DNA of 22,933 bases from an uncultured Paracoccaceae bacterium (GTDB taxonomy: Bacteria > Pseudomonadota > Alphaproteobacteria > Rhodobacterales > Rhodobacteraceae), in NCBI GenBank assembly GCA_937132145.1, contig CAKZNY010000156.1, positions 1 to 22,933 of the forward strand. The letters run 5' to 3'. The translations under genes were made by a program, and so were the position numbers. The notes beneath the pieces are model-generated. The model saw nothing but the letters and a program-made list of their open reading frames with translations. It had not been told where the DNA came from and searched no databases. The first letter of the stretch is position 1. Each line of letters begins with the position of its first letter. Shown here in pieces: positions 5,618 through 14,972 of the stretch.

Positions 5618-7419
5618 TATTGGTCTTTCAAAAATAAGGGTGTTTCTTCGAATAATAACACATCGATCAAGCCGACGTCGGAAATCCGCAGTTCGGGGAT
5701 AACGACCAATGCCAGCAGGGAGTGCTGCATATAGGCGTTGTTCAACGTGCAACCGCATTTTGCCATGGCGGCCACCATTTGGTCGGCGCTTGCGGCGACG
5801 ATGTGCGCGTCTTCATCGGACATCAAGCCGCCGATGGGTAGTTTGACCAAGGCCAGCTCGCGCCCGTCTTTCCAGACGGTGATGCCGCCGCCGACCTCGC
5901 TTAGGCGGTTGGCGGCCAGCGCCATATCCACCTTGGATGTTCCCACAACGATCATGTGATGGCTGTCGTGCGCGACTGTGGATGCCACGGCACAGTCCCC
6001 CGTGTACCCGAATCCCGACACAAAAGCGTTCGTAACGCTGCCGGTCGCGCGATGGCGCTCGACAAGGGCGATCTGGCAAACATCTTGCGCGTCATCTCCG
6101 ACGGCGAGGCCATCTTCGACGTTCAAAGTTGCCGTTAACGCTTTGGTCGGGGCCTGGTTTTCCACCACGCCGATGACGCGGGCTTTCACGTGGTTGGCCC
6201 CTTCCGGTGCCACGATATCAAAATCCGCAGGGGTCTTGTTTTTGCCCATGTTCACGGATTGGCGGGCCTTTTGCGGCCACTCGAACGGGGCATCTTCGCC
6301 AATCAGCACGCCGTTTTCAGCGACGATCTGGCCGCGCGCAATCACGGTCTCGATTGGCAGGGTGCGCAGGTCCGAGGACAGGATAACATCGGCGCGACGA
6401 CCCGGAGTGATCGAGCCAAGCTCGCGCTCCAACCCGAAATGCGTGGCGGTGTTTATCGTCGCCATCTGAATCGCAATCAGCGGGTCGAGGCCGCACGCGA
6501 TAGCATGGCGCACCACGCGGTTCATGTGGCCGTCATTTATCAGCGTGCCCGAATGGGAATCGTCCGTGCAAAGAATGAAGTTGCGCGGATCCAGACCCTT
6601 TTCCGTCACCGCCGTAATTTGCGTTTCAACATCAAACCAAGCGGACCCCAGCCGCATCATTGAGCGCATCCCTTGGCGCACCCGCATGATCGCATCGGCC
6701 TCGCAGGTGCCTTCATGATCGTCCGCCGGACCACCCGCCACGTAGGCATGAAACCCCGCCAGATCGGCGCTGGCGTAATGCCCGCCGACCGTTTTACCAG
6801 CGCGCTGGGTGGCGGCAATAATGGCCAGCATCTTGGGGTCGTTGTTCATGACACCGGGAAAATTCATCATCTCGCCAAGGCCGATGATGTTGGGCCATTG
6901 CATAGCCTCGATCACATCCTCGGGGGTCAGCTCAACGCCGGTATTTTCCAATCCGGGGGCGGACGGCGCACAAGACGGCATCTGGACGAATACGTTAATG
7001 CGCTGCTGCAAAGCCTCGTCGTGCATCAGGCGCACGCCCTCCAACCCCATAACATTGGCGATTTCGTGGGGGTCGGTGAACATAGTCGTCGTGCCGTGGG
7101 GCATCACCGCACGGGCGAATTGGGTGGTGGTCAGCATACCGCTCTCAATGTGCATATGACCGTCGCACAGGCCGGGAATTATGTAACGCCCGTTCGCCTC
7201 GATCACCTGCGTGTCCGGCCCGATCATGGCGCTGGCATCCGGCCCGCAATAAGCAAACCGCCCATCCGCAATGGCGATATCCGTGTTCGGAATCACCTCG
7301 CGGGAATGGACATTAACCCAACGGCCTTGGCGGATAACCATATCGGCAGGCGTGCGGCGCGCGGCGACATCGATTAAGCGAGGGGCAACATCGGCCCAGG
7401 ATTTGATAGGAGTTGTCAT
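5617..7419 (-). CDS. ade: Adenine deaminase
   Basis: 600 residues from ATG at 7419; a GTG at 7434 is a possible alternative. It is an amidohydrolase-superfamily enzyme converting adenine to hypoxanthine and ammonia. After the N-terminal composite domain comes GLCDGHMHIESGM, with the metal-binding HxH at 88-90, then MFTDPHEIANVMG, IIGLGEMMNFPGV, the histidine segment GHYASADLAGF, and FILCTDDSHSGTL carrying the catalytic Asp. The C-terminal domain ends with GGGITVWKDGRELALVKLPIGG, typical of the Ade family. It sits between fRMsr (44 bases upstream) and amn (1-base overlap), forming an AMP/adenine salvage or degradation operon. Confidence 0.95.
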   Translation of the reverse strand: MTTPIKSWADVAPRLIDVAARRTPADMVIRQGRWVNVHSREVIPNTDIAIADGRFAYCGPDASAMIGPDTQVIEANGRYIIPGLCDGHMHIESGMLTTTQFARAVMPHGTTTMFTDPHEIANVMGLEGVRLMHDEALQQRINVFVQMPSCAPSAPGLENTGVELTPEDVIEAMQWPNIIGLGEMMNFPGVMNNDPKMLAIIAATQRAGKTVGGHYASADLAGFHAYVAGGPADDHEGTCEADAIMRVRQGMRSMMRLGSAWFDVETQITAVTEKGLDPRNFILCTDDSHSGTLINDGHMNRVVRHAIACGLDPLIAIQMATINTATHFGLERELGSITPGRRADVILSSDLRTLPIETVIARGQIVAENGVLIGEDAPFEWPQKARQSVNMGKNKTPADFDIVAPEGANHVKARVIGVVENQAPTKALTATLNVEDGLAVGDDAQDVCQIALVERHRATGSVTNAFVSGFGYTGDCAVASTVAHDSHHMIVVGTSKVDMALAANRLSEVGGGITVWKDGRELALVKLPIGGLMSDEDAHIVAASADQMVAAMAKCGCTLNNAYMQHSLLALVVIPELRISDVGLIDVLLFEETPLFLKDQ

Positions 7420-7463
7420 GTGCAAAAATGGCACGACGGGGTCGAAAGGTTCAAGCGAAATTT

Positions 7464-7931
7464 TTATGAAACAGTTTCACCGTCCGGTAAAAACACTTCG
7501 CGCAGTATCGTTTGCAACTGTGTGGCATCTTCCGCGGTAAACGCATCCGGTTGATTGCTGTCGATGTCCAGCACGGCGATCAGGTCGCCGTCTCCGTTGA
7601 AAACGGGCAAAACAATTTCGGATCGGGTTAAGGCGGCGCAGGCGATGTGGCCCTCAAATGCGTTAACATCCGCGATCAGTTGTGTTTCGCGAGTGCGTGC
7701 CGCTGCCCCGCACACGCCGCGCGAAAACGGGATGGTCAGACAGCCGTGGCCGCCTTGGTAGGGGCCGATTTTCAGTAACTCGGGGGCGGTGACGCGGTAA
7801 AACCCCACCCAGTCGAAACGCGAGTCGCTGTGGAACAATTCGCAAGACACGGTGGCCATAAGCGCGATCTCGTCGGTTTCGCCTGCACATAAGGCTGCGA
7901 TGCGGGCGCGAAGGGATGGGTAATCTGTCAT
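7464..7931 (-). CDS. msrC: Free methionine-(R)-sulfoxide reductase (GAF domain)
   Basis: 155 residues from ATG at 7931; an ATG at 7961 would add ten residues without family support. A single GAF domain holds three cysteines, C64 (GHGCLTIPF), C74 (SRGVCGAAA) and C98 (GHIACAA). Their spacing of 10 and 24 is exactly that of Cys84, Cys94 and Cys118 in the E. coli enzyme. Other family marks are WVGFY near residue 41 and VLDIDS near 120. It reduces free methionine-(R)-sulfoxide in the cytoplasm with thioredoxin. It is the first gene of the operon with ade and amn, and is divergent from the DUF808 gene across a 73-base gap. Confidence 0.92.
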   Translation of the reverse strand: MTDYPSLRARIAALCAGETDEIALMATVSCELFHSDSRFDWVGFYRVTAPELLKIGPYQGGHGCLTIPFSRGVCGAAARTRETQLIADVNAFEGHIACAALTRSEIVLPVFNGDGDLIAVLDIDSNQPDAFTAEDATQLQTILREVFLPDGETVS

Positions 7932-7960
7932 GGTGTTTGTAAGCTCTTGTATGAGGGGCA

Positions 7961-7976
7961 TAAGGAAAATACCTTA
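7961..7976. promoter_or_regulatory. Inverted repeat TAAGG-N6-CCTTA in a divergent promoter region
   Basis: A perfect 5-bp dyad with a six-base AT spacer, in the 73-base gap between the divergent fRMsr (start 7931) and DUF808 (start 8005) genes. The position suits an operator for one or both; short arms make chance occurrence possible. Confidence 0.3.
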
Positions 7977-8004
7977 GGCGCGAAGATTTGAACAGGAGAA
8001 TTCC

Positions 8005-8964
8005 GTGAGTGGACTTTTAGCCCTTTTAGATGACGTTGCCGCGATAGCAAAAGTTGCCGCAAGTTCATTGGACGATATCGCCGCGCAGGCGACCAAGGCT
8101 GGCACCAAAGCGGCGGCGTTGGTGATTGATGATGCGGCGGTGACGCCACAATACATGCGCGGATTTGATGCCTCGCGCGAGCTGCCGATTGTCTGGCGGA
8201 TTGCCAAGGGGTCTATCCGCAACAAGCTGCTGATATTGCTGCCAGCGGGGCTAGGTCTTTCGGCGTTTGCACCTTGGGCGATTACGCCGTTGCTAATGAT
8301 GGGCGGCGCATATCTGTGTTACGAGGGTGCCGAAAAAGTTCTGCATAAATATCTGCACAGTGGCGACGAACATGTTGAAAAAGTTACCCATTCCGACCCC
8401 GCGCATCTGGAAGAAGAGAGGGTAGCTGGCGCGATCAAGACGGATTTTATTCTGTCGGCTGAAATTATGACCGTGTCGCTGGCGGCTATTCCTGAAAGCA
8501 ATATCTGGATGGAGGGGGCTGTGCTGGCCACCGTTGCCATCGGCATCACGGCGCTGGTTTACGGCGGTGTGGCGCTGATTGTTAAGGCGGATGATCTTGG
8601 GTTATTCATGGCGCAGCGCGGGCGATTACGACCGACACGCGCTTTGGGGCGAGGTATTGTCAAATTTATGCCGACATTCATGCGTTGGCTGACGATAATC
8701 GGGACGGCGGCGATGCTGTGGGTCGGCGGCTCGATCATTATTCACGGGTTTGAGGTGCTGGGCTTTGGCTGGCTGGGCCACCAGATTAACAACTTGTCGG
8801 TGGCGCTTGGCGGGTTGGTTCCGTGGGCCGCGGGCGTGGTTGAGTGGTCGGTTACAGCACTGATGGACGGAATTTTCGGTGTGGCGTTGGGGGCGGCGAT
8901 TATTCCGTTGGTATCCAGGGTAATCGCGCCATTATGGGCGAAATTGCCTAAGTTTAAGGTTTGA
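8005..8964 (+). CDS. DUF808 family inner-membrane protein (YedI-like)
   Basis: 319 residues from GTG at 8005, with AGGAGA eight bases upstream deciding the start. The N terminus MSGLLALLDDVAAIAKVAAS and the later ITPLLMMGGAYLCYEGAEKV with a KYLH segment are the hallmark of DUF808/YedI proteins. Several hydrophobic segments follow (ILLPAGLGLSAFAPW, AVLATVAIGITALVYGGVAL, a C-terminal pair ending GVALGAAIIPLVSRVIAP), so it is an integral membrane protein. The family's biochemical function is not known to me. It is divergent from fRMsr and convergent with rsmD, so it is monocistronic. Confidence 0.9.
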   Translation: MSGLLALLDDVAAIAKVAASSLDDIAAQATKAGTKAAALVIDDAAVTPQYMRGFDASRELPIVWRIAKGSIRNKLLILLPAGLGLSAFAPWAITPLLMMGGAYLCYEGAEKVLHKYLHSGDEHVEKVTHSDPAHLEEERVAGAIKTDFILSAEIMTVSLAAIPESNIWMEGAVLATVAIGITALVYGGVALIVKADDLGLFMAQRGRLRPTRALGRGIVKFMPTFMRWLTIIGTAAMLWVGGSIIIHGFEVLGFGWLGHQINNLSVALGGLVPWAAGVVEWSVTALMDGIFGVALGAAIIPLVSRVIAPLWAKLPKFKV

Positions 8965-8990
8965 ATTTGAGTATTTGGGAAAAAGAGAAG

Positions 8991-9551
8991 TCAGGGCGCG
9001 TATGTCAGTATGGTGATTGTGGTGTTGCCGTATTTGCGGGTGTCTAATGTGGTGAAGCCCTTTGGGGGGAGGATTGCGCGGTTTTCTTCCCAGATGATTA
9101 GAGCGCCGTCAGCGATCCAGTTGCCAGCGATGCACGCGGCGAGGGCTTTTTCGCCGAAGCCTTTGCCGTAGGGCGGGTCGAGGAAAATCAGGTTGAACGG
9201 GTCGGTGCGGTTCTCGCCCGGTTTGGTAGCGTTGCGGCGGTAGATTTTGGTTTGATCGCGCACATTCAGAGTTTGGATGTTTTGTTTGATGAGCGCGATG
9301 GCCTTGTTTCCGTCATCGACGAATTGGACAGAGGCCGCGCCTCGGCTGAGGGCCTCTAATCCTAACGCGCCGGTGCCCGCGAACAGGTCGAGCACGTTTG
9401 CGCCCTCGATTTCGGGATAGTTGCCGTGGGTTAGCACGTTGAACAAGCTCTCGCGGACACGGTCCGTGGTGGGGCGCAGGTGGGCGGCCTCGTCGCCTTT
9501 GCCGATGTTGGCCAGCGCCGTGCCTTTGAATTTTCCACCGATGATCCGCAT
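8991..9551 (-). CDS. rsmD: 16S rRNA (guanine(966)-N2)-methyltransferase RsmD
   Basis: 186 residues from ATG at 9551. RsmD methylates G966 of 16S rRNA using S-adenosylmethionine. The start MRIIGGKFKG and LRPTTDRVRESLFNVL are family signatures. The SAM-binding loop is VLDLFAGTGALGLEALSRGA (53-72), and the catalytic motif is DPPY at 125-128. Length is normal. Its ATG overlaps the TAA of the reductase gene by one base (TAATG), making it the last gene of the mutS operon. It ends 26 bases from the convergent DUF808 gene with no clear terminator between. Confidence 0.95.
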   Translation of the reverse strand: MRIIGGKFKGTALANIGKGDEAAHLRPTTDRVRESLFNVLTHGNYPEIEGANVLDLFAGTGALGLEALSRGAASVQFVDDGNKAIALIKQNIQTLNVRDQTKIYRRNATKPGENRTDPFNLIFLDPPYGKGFGEKALAACIAGNWIADGALIIWEENRAILPPKGFTTLDTRKYGNTTITILTYAP

Positions 9552-10753
9552 TAGGACAACAGAGTTTTCAGGTCGGTGGCGGGGTCCTGGATCGCGGCTG
9601 GATTGGCCGATTTACCTGCCTCGATAAGGCGTTTGCCAACCATATAGGCGCGCGGGTCGTTCATGGCGTCAACGGCCAGCAGTTGGTCGCCGTGGAAATA
9701 CCAGAAGGAAGTCGCGCCGTTGGTTTTGCGGCTGATTACGCGGTCATAGCCGGTGTTCAGCCCCGCGATTTGCAATTTTACGTCGTATTGGTCGGACCAG
9801 AACCACGGTTTCGCGTGGTATTGCGCATCTCCGCCAAGCATTGCGGCGGCGGTTGCCTCGGCTTGCTCGATCGCGTTGGGCACGCTTTCAAGGCGGATAC
9901 GGCCACCTTTGTAAGGGAAGCTGGTGCAATCCCCCGCCGCGAAAATCGCAGGGTCCGAGGTGCGGCCAAAGCCGTCTACTTTGATGCCGTTGTCAATTTC
10001 CAGCCCCTCGGCTAGCGCAATCGAGGGGCGGATTCCGACACCCACGACCGCGAAATCTATCGCAAGTTCCGTGCCATCCGTCAGCGTGGCCGAGGTCACC
10101 CGCCCGCCCGTGCCGTTCAGCGATGCAAGGCCGACGCTCTCGCGAATGTCAACGCCGCGCATGGTGTGGAGGGTGCGGAAATAGTCCGAGGTTTCGGGCG
10201 CGGCCACTCTTTGCAGGATGCGTTCGGCCAGTTCTACCAGAACCACCTGCACACCGCGGGTTGCGGCAACGGCGGCGGCCTCTAGTCCGATATACCCACC
10301 ACCAACGATCAACGCGCGTTTGCCTTTGGTGAAATCGGGGGCCATGGCGTCGGCGTCGGCCAGGGTTCTGACTGTGTAAACCCCGTCCAGATCCCCACCA
10401 ATCGAGGGCGGCAGTTCGATAGGATCAGAACCTGTGGTCAGGGCCAGTTGGTCGTATTCCAGCACCTCGCCCGTACCAAGGGTTACGGTCTTGGCGGCGC
10501 GGTCAATCGCGCTTACCTGAACGCCAAGCCGCAGGGTGATGTTTTGGTCAGCGTAGAATGCCTCGGGGCGCAGGAACAGGCGTTCTGCGTCCATCTCGCC
10601 TAGCATGTATTTTTTTGAAAGCGGCGGGCGTTGGTAGGGCGGCACCGGTTCGCCGCCGATCAGCGTGATGTCTCCCACGTAGCCGAGTGCGCGCAGTTTC
10701 ACAACCAGTGAAGAACCGGCCTGACCCGCGCCAATAACAATAATTCCAGCCAT
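9551..10753 (-). CDS. FAD-dependent NAD(P)H:ferredoxin/rubredoxin-type reductase
   Basis: 400 residues. An N-terminal FAD-binding Rossmann motif, IIVIGAGQAGSSLV (4-17), is followed by PPYQRPPLSKKYM, typical of ferredoxin reductases of bacterial P450 and dioxygenase systems. The NAD(P)H-binding motif is LIVGGGYIGLEAA (148-160), and the second FAD motif is IFAAGDCTSF near residue 270. The C-terminal domain has WFWSDQYDVKLQIAGL. It passes electrons from NAD(P)H to a small iron-sulfur protein. No ferredoxin, P450 or oxygenase gene is nearby, so the partner is elsewhere. It lies 2 bases after the pterin dehydratase gene and overlaps rsmD by one base. Confidence 0.9.
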   Translation of the reverse strand: MAGIIVIGAGQAGSSLVVKLRALGYVGDITLIGGEPVPPYQRPPLSKKYMLGEMDAERLFLRPEAFYADQNITLRLGVQVSAIDRAAKTVTLGTGEVLEYDQLALTTGSDPIELPPSIGGDLDGVYTVRTLADADAMAPDFTKGKRALIVGGGYIGLEAAAVAATRGVQVVLVELAERILQRVAAPETSDYFRTLHTMRGVDIRESVGLASLNGTGGRVTSATLTDGTELAIDFAVVGVGIRPSIALAEGLEIDNGIKVDGFGRTSDPAIFAAGDCTSFPYKGGRIRLESVPNAIEQAEATAAAMLGGDAQYHAKPWFWSDQYDVKLQIAGLNTGYDRVISRKTNGATSFWYFHGDQLLAVDAMNDPRAYMVGKRLIEAGKSANPAAIQDPATDLKTLLS

Positions 10754-10755
10754 AT

Positions 10756-11055
10756 CTATCCCGCCAGTTGATCCATTTTCCGCGCCATCTTCACGTCGCG
10801 CATTGATAATCCGTCTACGTCGTGGCTGGTTAGCAGGACTTCAACGGTGCGGTAAACGTTAAACCACTCTGGGTGGTGGTTCATTTTTTCGGACCAGATG
10901 GCGATGCGGGACATCCAGCCGAACGCCTCGATGAAATTGGCGAATTCAAAGGTTTTGGTCAGGGCATCGCGGTCGGTTTGCAACGCCCATCCGGCGGCTT
11001 GAAGTTCGGGCAGGAATTCCGCCCGTTCGGTCGTCGTTAATGGTGGTGAAAGCAT
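10756..11055 (-). CDS. phhB: 4a-hydroxytetrahydrobiopterin dehydratase (pterin-4a-carbinolamine dehydratase)
   Basis: 99 residues, the usual length. It dehydrates 4a-hydroxytetrahydrobiopterin, regenerating the pterin cofactor of aromatic amino acid hydroxylases. The family pattern is complete: E-K-M-N-H60-H61-P, then Tyr68, His78 and Asp87 (EKMNHHPEWFNVY ... SHDVDGLSMRD). Its phenylalanine hydroxylase partner is not in the window. It lies inside the mutS operon, 2 bases after the DUF482 gene and 2 bases before the reductase gene, so it is surely co-transcribed. Confidence 0.94.
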   Translation of the reverse strand: MLSPPLTTTERAEFLPELQAAGWALQTDRDALTKTFEFANFIEAFGWMSRIAIWSEKMNHHPEWFNVYRTVEVLLTSHDVDGLSMRDVKMARKMDQLAG

Positions 11056-11057
11056 GT

Positions 11058-12203
11058 TTAATCCCCTGACTTCTTGAATGGGCCAATGGCGGCGAGAAAT
11101 TCTATGTCCTCGTCCACAGCCGCGCGTTCATCGGTTAAAAACTGGTTAACGGCGCGTTCAAACCCTTTATCCGCGATCCAGTGTAACGAGTAAACCGGGC
11201 TGGGCATATAGCCCCTTGCGAGTTTGTGCTCCCCTTGTGCGCCAGCCTCGACGCGGGCGAGATTGTGCTCAATAGCGTAGTCGATGGCTTGATAATAGCA
11301 CAGCTCGAAATGCAGATACGGGTGATCCTCGGCGCAACCCCAGTAGCGGCCAAACAGGGTTTTAGTACCGATGAAGTTAAGCGCTCCGGCAATATATTTA
11401 CCGTCACGTTTCGCCAAAACCAGCAAAATGTCGTCCCGAAGGGTCCGCTGGGCTATGTTGAAGAATTCGCGGGTCAGGTAGGGCGTACCCCATTTCCGCG
11501 CGCCTGTATCTTGGTAAAACTGCCAGAAGGCATCCCAGTGTTCGGGCTGGATTTGATCGCCGGTAAGCTGGAGTATCTCGCCGCCAAAACCTTGCGCCAA
11601 GCGGCGTTCCTTGCGGATCATCTTGCGTTTACGGCTGGAGAGTTTGGCAAGGAATGCGTCGAAATCCGTGTAGTCGTCGTTTTCCCAATGAAACTGCTGA
11701 CCGACACGCTGCATCATGCCAAGTTCCGGGCCAAGAGCGTATTCTTCTTGTGTGCAAAATGTAATATGAAAGCTGGAAACATGGTTGTCCGTGGCGATCT
11801 GGATGGCCGCGCTGACCAGCGCTTCCCGCGCTATATCCGAGCGCACCAGAAGGCGAGGGCCAGTGGCTGGCGTGAAGGGAACCGCGCATTGCAACTTGGG
11901 ATAATACCGCCCGCCAGAGCGCTCAAATGCGCCTGCCCAAGCGTGGTCAAAAACGTATTCCCCTTGCGAGTGACCTTTGGCATACATTGGCATAACGCCG
12001 ATAATTTCACCGTCTAATCGCGCCACTAAATGTCGAGGCGCCCAGCCTGTGCCGCCCCCGACGGACCCGCTTTCTTCCAGTGCCAGCAAGAAACGGTGGC
12101 TTGTGAACGGGTCTTGCCCATCGGTGCAGCCGTCCCAATCGGTGGCAGAAATCGCGGCGATGCTGCCCACCACGCTGACCTCTATTTGCGGAGTTTCCGA
12201 CAT
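11058..12203 (-). CDS. DUF482/COG3146 GNAT-fold putative acyltransferase
   Basis: 381 residues. The N-terminal half contains DPFTSHRFLLALEESGSVGG and the segment WAPRHLVARLDGEIIGVMPMY; the C-terminal half contains FDAFLAKLSSRKRKMIRKER, GALNFIGTKTLFGRYWGC and FELCYYQAIDYAIEH, then RVEAGAQGEHKLARGY. These are hallmarks of COG3146 proteins, which share a double GNAT fold with FemX-type peptidyl transferases and are often annotated as involved in peptidoglycan biosynthesis. Actual substrates are unknown. Its ATG overlaps the TAA of mutS (TAATG), so it is translationally coupled to mutS. Confidence 0.85.
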   Translation of the reverse strand: MSETPQIEVSVVGSIAAISATDWDGCTDGQDPFTSHRFLLALEESGSVGGGTGWAPRHLVARLDGEIIGVMPMYAKGHSQGEYVFDHAWAGAFERSGGRYYPKLQCAVPFTPATGPRLLVRSDIAREALVSAAIQIATDNHVSSFHITFCTQEEYALGPELGMMQRVGQQFHWENDDYTDFDAFLAKLSSRKRKMIRKERRLAQGFGGEILQLTGDQIQPEHWDAFWQFYQDTGARKWGTPYLTREFFNIAQRTLRDDILLVLAKRDGKYIAGALNFIGTKTLFGRYWGCAEDHPYLHFELCYYQAIDYAIEHNLARVEAGAQGEHKLARGYMPSPVYSLHWIADKGFERAVNQFLTDERAAVDEDIEFLAAIGPFKKSGD

Positions 12204-14851
12204 TATTTGTCCAGCATCTCACGCAAGGAATAAACCAGCGCGAGGGCGTCGCGGGCGGTTAGCTCGTCCGGGTGGATGTCGCGCAAACGGTCTTCAACTT
12301 CGGAAGGTTGAGGGGGCCTCGCCTTGGGCTCGGCGGTTGCGCTGAACAGGGGCAGGTCGTCGATAAGGGTTTCGGCGTTGCCACCACCATCCCGATCTTT
12401 CTGTTCCAGCGCTTCCAGAACGATACGGGCGCGCTCCACCACGGCAGGTGGCAGGCCTGCGAGTTTGGCGACTTGCACACCGTAAGACCGGTCCGCCGCA
12501 CCCTCGTGCACCTCGTGGAGGAAGATCACATCGCCCTCCCATTCGCGCACGGCAACGGTGGCGTTTTTGAGGCCCGGGAGTTTGGCGGTCAGCGCCGAGA
12601 GTTCATGGTAATGCGTCGCAAACAGCGTCCGGCAACGGTTAACATCGTGGAGGTGCTCCAACGTGGCCCAAGCGATGGACAGCCCGTCATATGTCGCCGT
12701 CCCCCGTCCGATTTCATCGAGGATCACCAACGCGCGATCACCAGCCTGATTGAGGATTGCAGCGGTTTCCACCATCTCGACCATGAAGGTAGATCGCCCA
12801 CGGGCAAGGTCGTCCGCCGCCCCCACGCGCGAGAAAAGTTGGTCGATTATGCCGATATGGGCTTTTGTGGCCGGAACGTATGCACCCATTTGGGCAAGCA
12901 GGGCAATCAGGGCATTTTGGCGAAGGAATGTCGATTTACCAGCCATGTTCGGGCCTGTCAGCAACCAAACGGGGTGGCTGTTATCTTCGCCCGCGGTCAG
13001 ATCACAATCGTTGGCAACGAAAGGATCGCCCGAACGCCGCAGCGCTTGTTCGACCACCGGATGGCGACCGCCTTGAATCGCAAATGAACGCGAGGCGTCC
13101 ATTTGCGGTCGCACCCAGTTTTCACCAATCGCGATATCGGCGAGGGCTGCGGACAGGTCGGTTTCGGCCAGAGCTTTCGCAGCTTGGGCAATTCGGGCGG
13201 CGTGATCCATGATGGCGGCGCGCAGGTCTGCGAAGATGGTTTTCTCGATTTCCAGCGCCCGCCCGCCAGCGTTAAGGATTTTGGTTTCCATTTCGGACAG
13301 GGGAACCGTGGTGAACCGCACTTGGTTGGCCGTGGTTTGGCGGTGGATAAACGTATCGGAAAGCGGTTCCGACAACATTTTTTCGGCGTGGCTAGCGGGG
13401 GTTTCGACGAAATAGCCCAGCACGTTGTTGTGCTTGATCTTGATCGAGGTGATCCCCGTCAAGGCCGCGTATTCCGCCTGCATGGCGGCGATAACACTGC
13501 GGCCCTCGTCGCGCAGCTTGCGTGCCTCATCCAGTTCTTCGTTAAATCCTTCGGCGACGAACCCGCCATCACGGGCCAGCAATGGCGGTTCAGGAATCAG
13601 GGCGACATCCAGCAGTTTCACCAGCGTGTCGTGCCCTGTCATATCTTGCGCCGCGCGTTGCAGCACGTCCGGCAAGGCCCCGGCGAGCGCTGCCGATAAC
13701 GCCCCCGCTTGTACAAGGCCGCGGCGCAAGGCGACGATGTCGCGGGGGCCTCCTCGATCTAACGCCAGGCGCGCGAGGGCGCGTTCCATGTCCGGCACTT
13801 GCCGCAAAGCCTCGCGGGTGTCTTCGGCCAATGCCCGGTTTTCGACGAAATGCGCGACGGCATCGTGGCGGGCGTTTATGGTTGCCAGATCGGTTGACGG
13901 GCTGGTCAGGCGGACCCCTAAAAGCCGCGCACCGCTGCCTGTGATCGTCCGGTCTATGGTGGCCAGCAATGACCCTTGGCGTTCACCCGAAAGGCTGCGG
14001 GTCAGTTCAAGATTGCGGCGTGTTGCGGCGTCGATTTGCACCGAACTGCCGTGGCTTTCCTTTAATGGTGGCCGCAGCAGCGGCAGTTTTCCACGTTGGG
14101 TTATGTCGAGGTAATCGACAATTGCGCCCATGGCCGCGACTTCGGAGCGCTCGAAATTCCCGAATGCGTCGAGGGATTTGATTTTGAACAACTTGGTCAA
14201 TCGCCCCTCGGCGGCAGTAGAATCAAAACTGGCGGCAGAAAGCGGTGTAAGCGACGCCCCTGCCTCCTCAATTGTTTCGCGCAGGGTTTCGGCGAGAGAA
14301 TCCGTCACCAACACCTCGCGCGGGGACAGGCGGGCCAGCGTCGGGCCAAGCGTTACGCGGCTTATAGGCGCCACGTGAAAATCTCCGGTCGAGACATCCA
14401 CCCAGCTTATCGCCATCGCCCCCCGCACATCCGCGATAGCCGCGAGGTAGTTGTGCGCACGGGCGTCCAGCAGCGAATCTTCGGTCAGCGTTCCGGGGGT
14501 CACCAGCCGCGTAACATCGCGCTTGACTATGGCTTTATAGCCACGTTTTTTGGCCTCGGAAGGGGCCTCCAGTTGCTCGGTCACCGCGACACGGAAACCT
14601 TTGCGGATCAGCGTCAGAAGATACCCCTCGGCGGCATGATGCGGAACACCGCACATGGCAATATCCTTGCCCTCGTGCTTGCCACGTTTGGTTAACGCGA
14701 TGTCCAGCGCGGCGGAGGCGGCCACGGCATCGTCAAAAAACATCTCGTAGAAATCACCCATGCGATAGAACAGTAGCGCGTCGGGATAGCGCCCTTTGAT
14801 CTCCAGATACTGCGCCATCATGGGCGTTATCGAATTGTCTTTTGCGGCCAT
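12203..14851 (-). CDS. mutS: DNA mismatch repair protein MutS
   Basis: 882 residues from ATG at 14851; a GTG at 14896 would add 15 residues without similarity. MutS binds mismatches and recruits MutL. The mismatch-reading motif F34-Y-E36 is in [12 protein letters not shown]. Then come the connector, core and clamp, and the ATPase domain with Walker [10 protein letters not shown] near residue 633, Walker [13 protein letters not shown] near 705, and FATHYHEL shortly after. The C terminus has [15 protein letters not shown] and a helix-turn-helix tail. All key motifs are intact. It is the first gene of a five-gene operon and divergent from mbfA across 121 bases. Confidence 0.97.
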   Translation of the reverse strand: MAAKDNSITPMMAQYLEIKGRYPDALLFYRMGDFYEMFFDDAVAASAALDIALTKRGKHEGKDIAMCGVPHHAAEGYLLTLIRKGFRVAVTEQLEAPSEAKKRGYKAIVKRDVTRLVTPGTLTEDSLLDARAHNYLAAIADVRGAMAISWVDVSTGDFHVAPISRVTLGPTLARLSPREVLVTDSLAETLRETIEEAGASLTPLSAASFDSTAAEGRLTKLFKIKSLDAFGNFERSEVAAMGAIVDYLDITQRGKLPLLRPPLKESHGSSVQIDAATRRNLELTRSLSGERQGSLLATIDRTITGSGARLLGVRLTSPSTDLATINARHDAVAHFVENRALAEDTREALRQVPDMERALARLALDRGGPRDIVALRRGLVQAGALSAALAGALPDVLQRAAQDMTGHDTLVKLLDVALIPEPPLLARDGGFVAEGFNEELDEARKLRDEGRSVIAAMQAEYAALTGITSIKIKHNNVLGYFVETPASHAEKMLSEPLSDTFIHRQTTANQVRFTTVPLSEMETKILNAGGRALEIEKTIFADLRAAIMDHAARIAQAAKALAETDLSAALADIAIGENWVRPQMDASRSFAIQGGRHPVVEQALRRSGDPFVANDCDLTAGEDNSHPVWLLTGPNMAGKSTFLRQNALIALLAQMGAYVPATKAHIGIIDQLFSRVGAADDLARGRSTFMVEMVETAAILNQAGDRALVILDEIGRGTATYDGLSIAWATLEHLHDVNRCRTLFATHYHELSALTAKLPGLKNATVAVREWEGDVIFLHEVHEGAADRSYGVQVAKLAGLPPAVVERARIVLEALEQKDRDGGGNAETLIDDLPLFSATAEPKARPPQPSEVEDRLRDIHPDELTARDALALVYSLREMLDK

Positions 14852-14972
14852 GTGCGAAGCAGTCCCCGAGCGTTGTTGGTTCGGGATTTCTAGCACGCCA
14901 ATGCGGATTGTGGAACCACTTGCGAAGAGGCGAGGTACGCATTACTTTTGCACCATCCCAAAGAGGTGCCCC
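14852..14972. promoter_or_regulatory. Divergent mutS/mbfA intergenic region
   Basis: 121 bases containing both promoters. It holds two short abutting dyads: CAAT-GCGG-ATTG (14899-14910) and GTGG-AA-CCAC (14910-14919). A ribosome-binding sequence AGAGGTG lies six bases ahead of the mbfA ATG. No sequence resembling an iron-control (Irr) element was found by eye, although mbfA genes of rhizobia are Irr-controlled. Confidence 0.45.

Noticed and set aside
4979..5734. 251-codon plus-strand frame inside amn and ade
   Set aside because: A shadow of the highly conserved AMP nucleosidase reading frame; long antisense frames are common in GC-rich genes.
13425..14114. 229-codon plus-strand frame inside mutS
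   Set aside because: Ser/Arg-rich translation typical of the antisense of an Ala/Leu-rich gene; mutS is intact here.
14796..14972. 59-residue N-terminal extension of MbfA
   Set aside because: It would overlap the start of mutS antisense and has no ferritin-family similarity; the ATG at 14973 has a ribosome-binding site.
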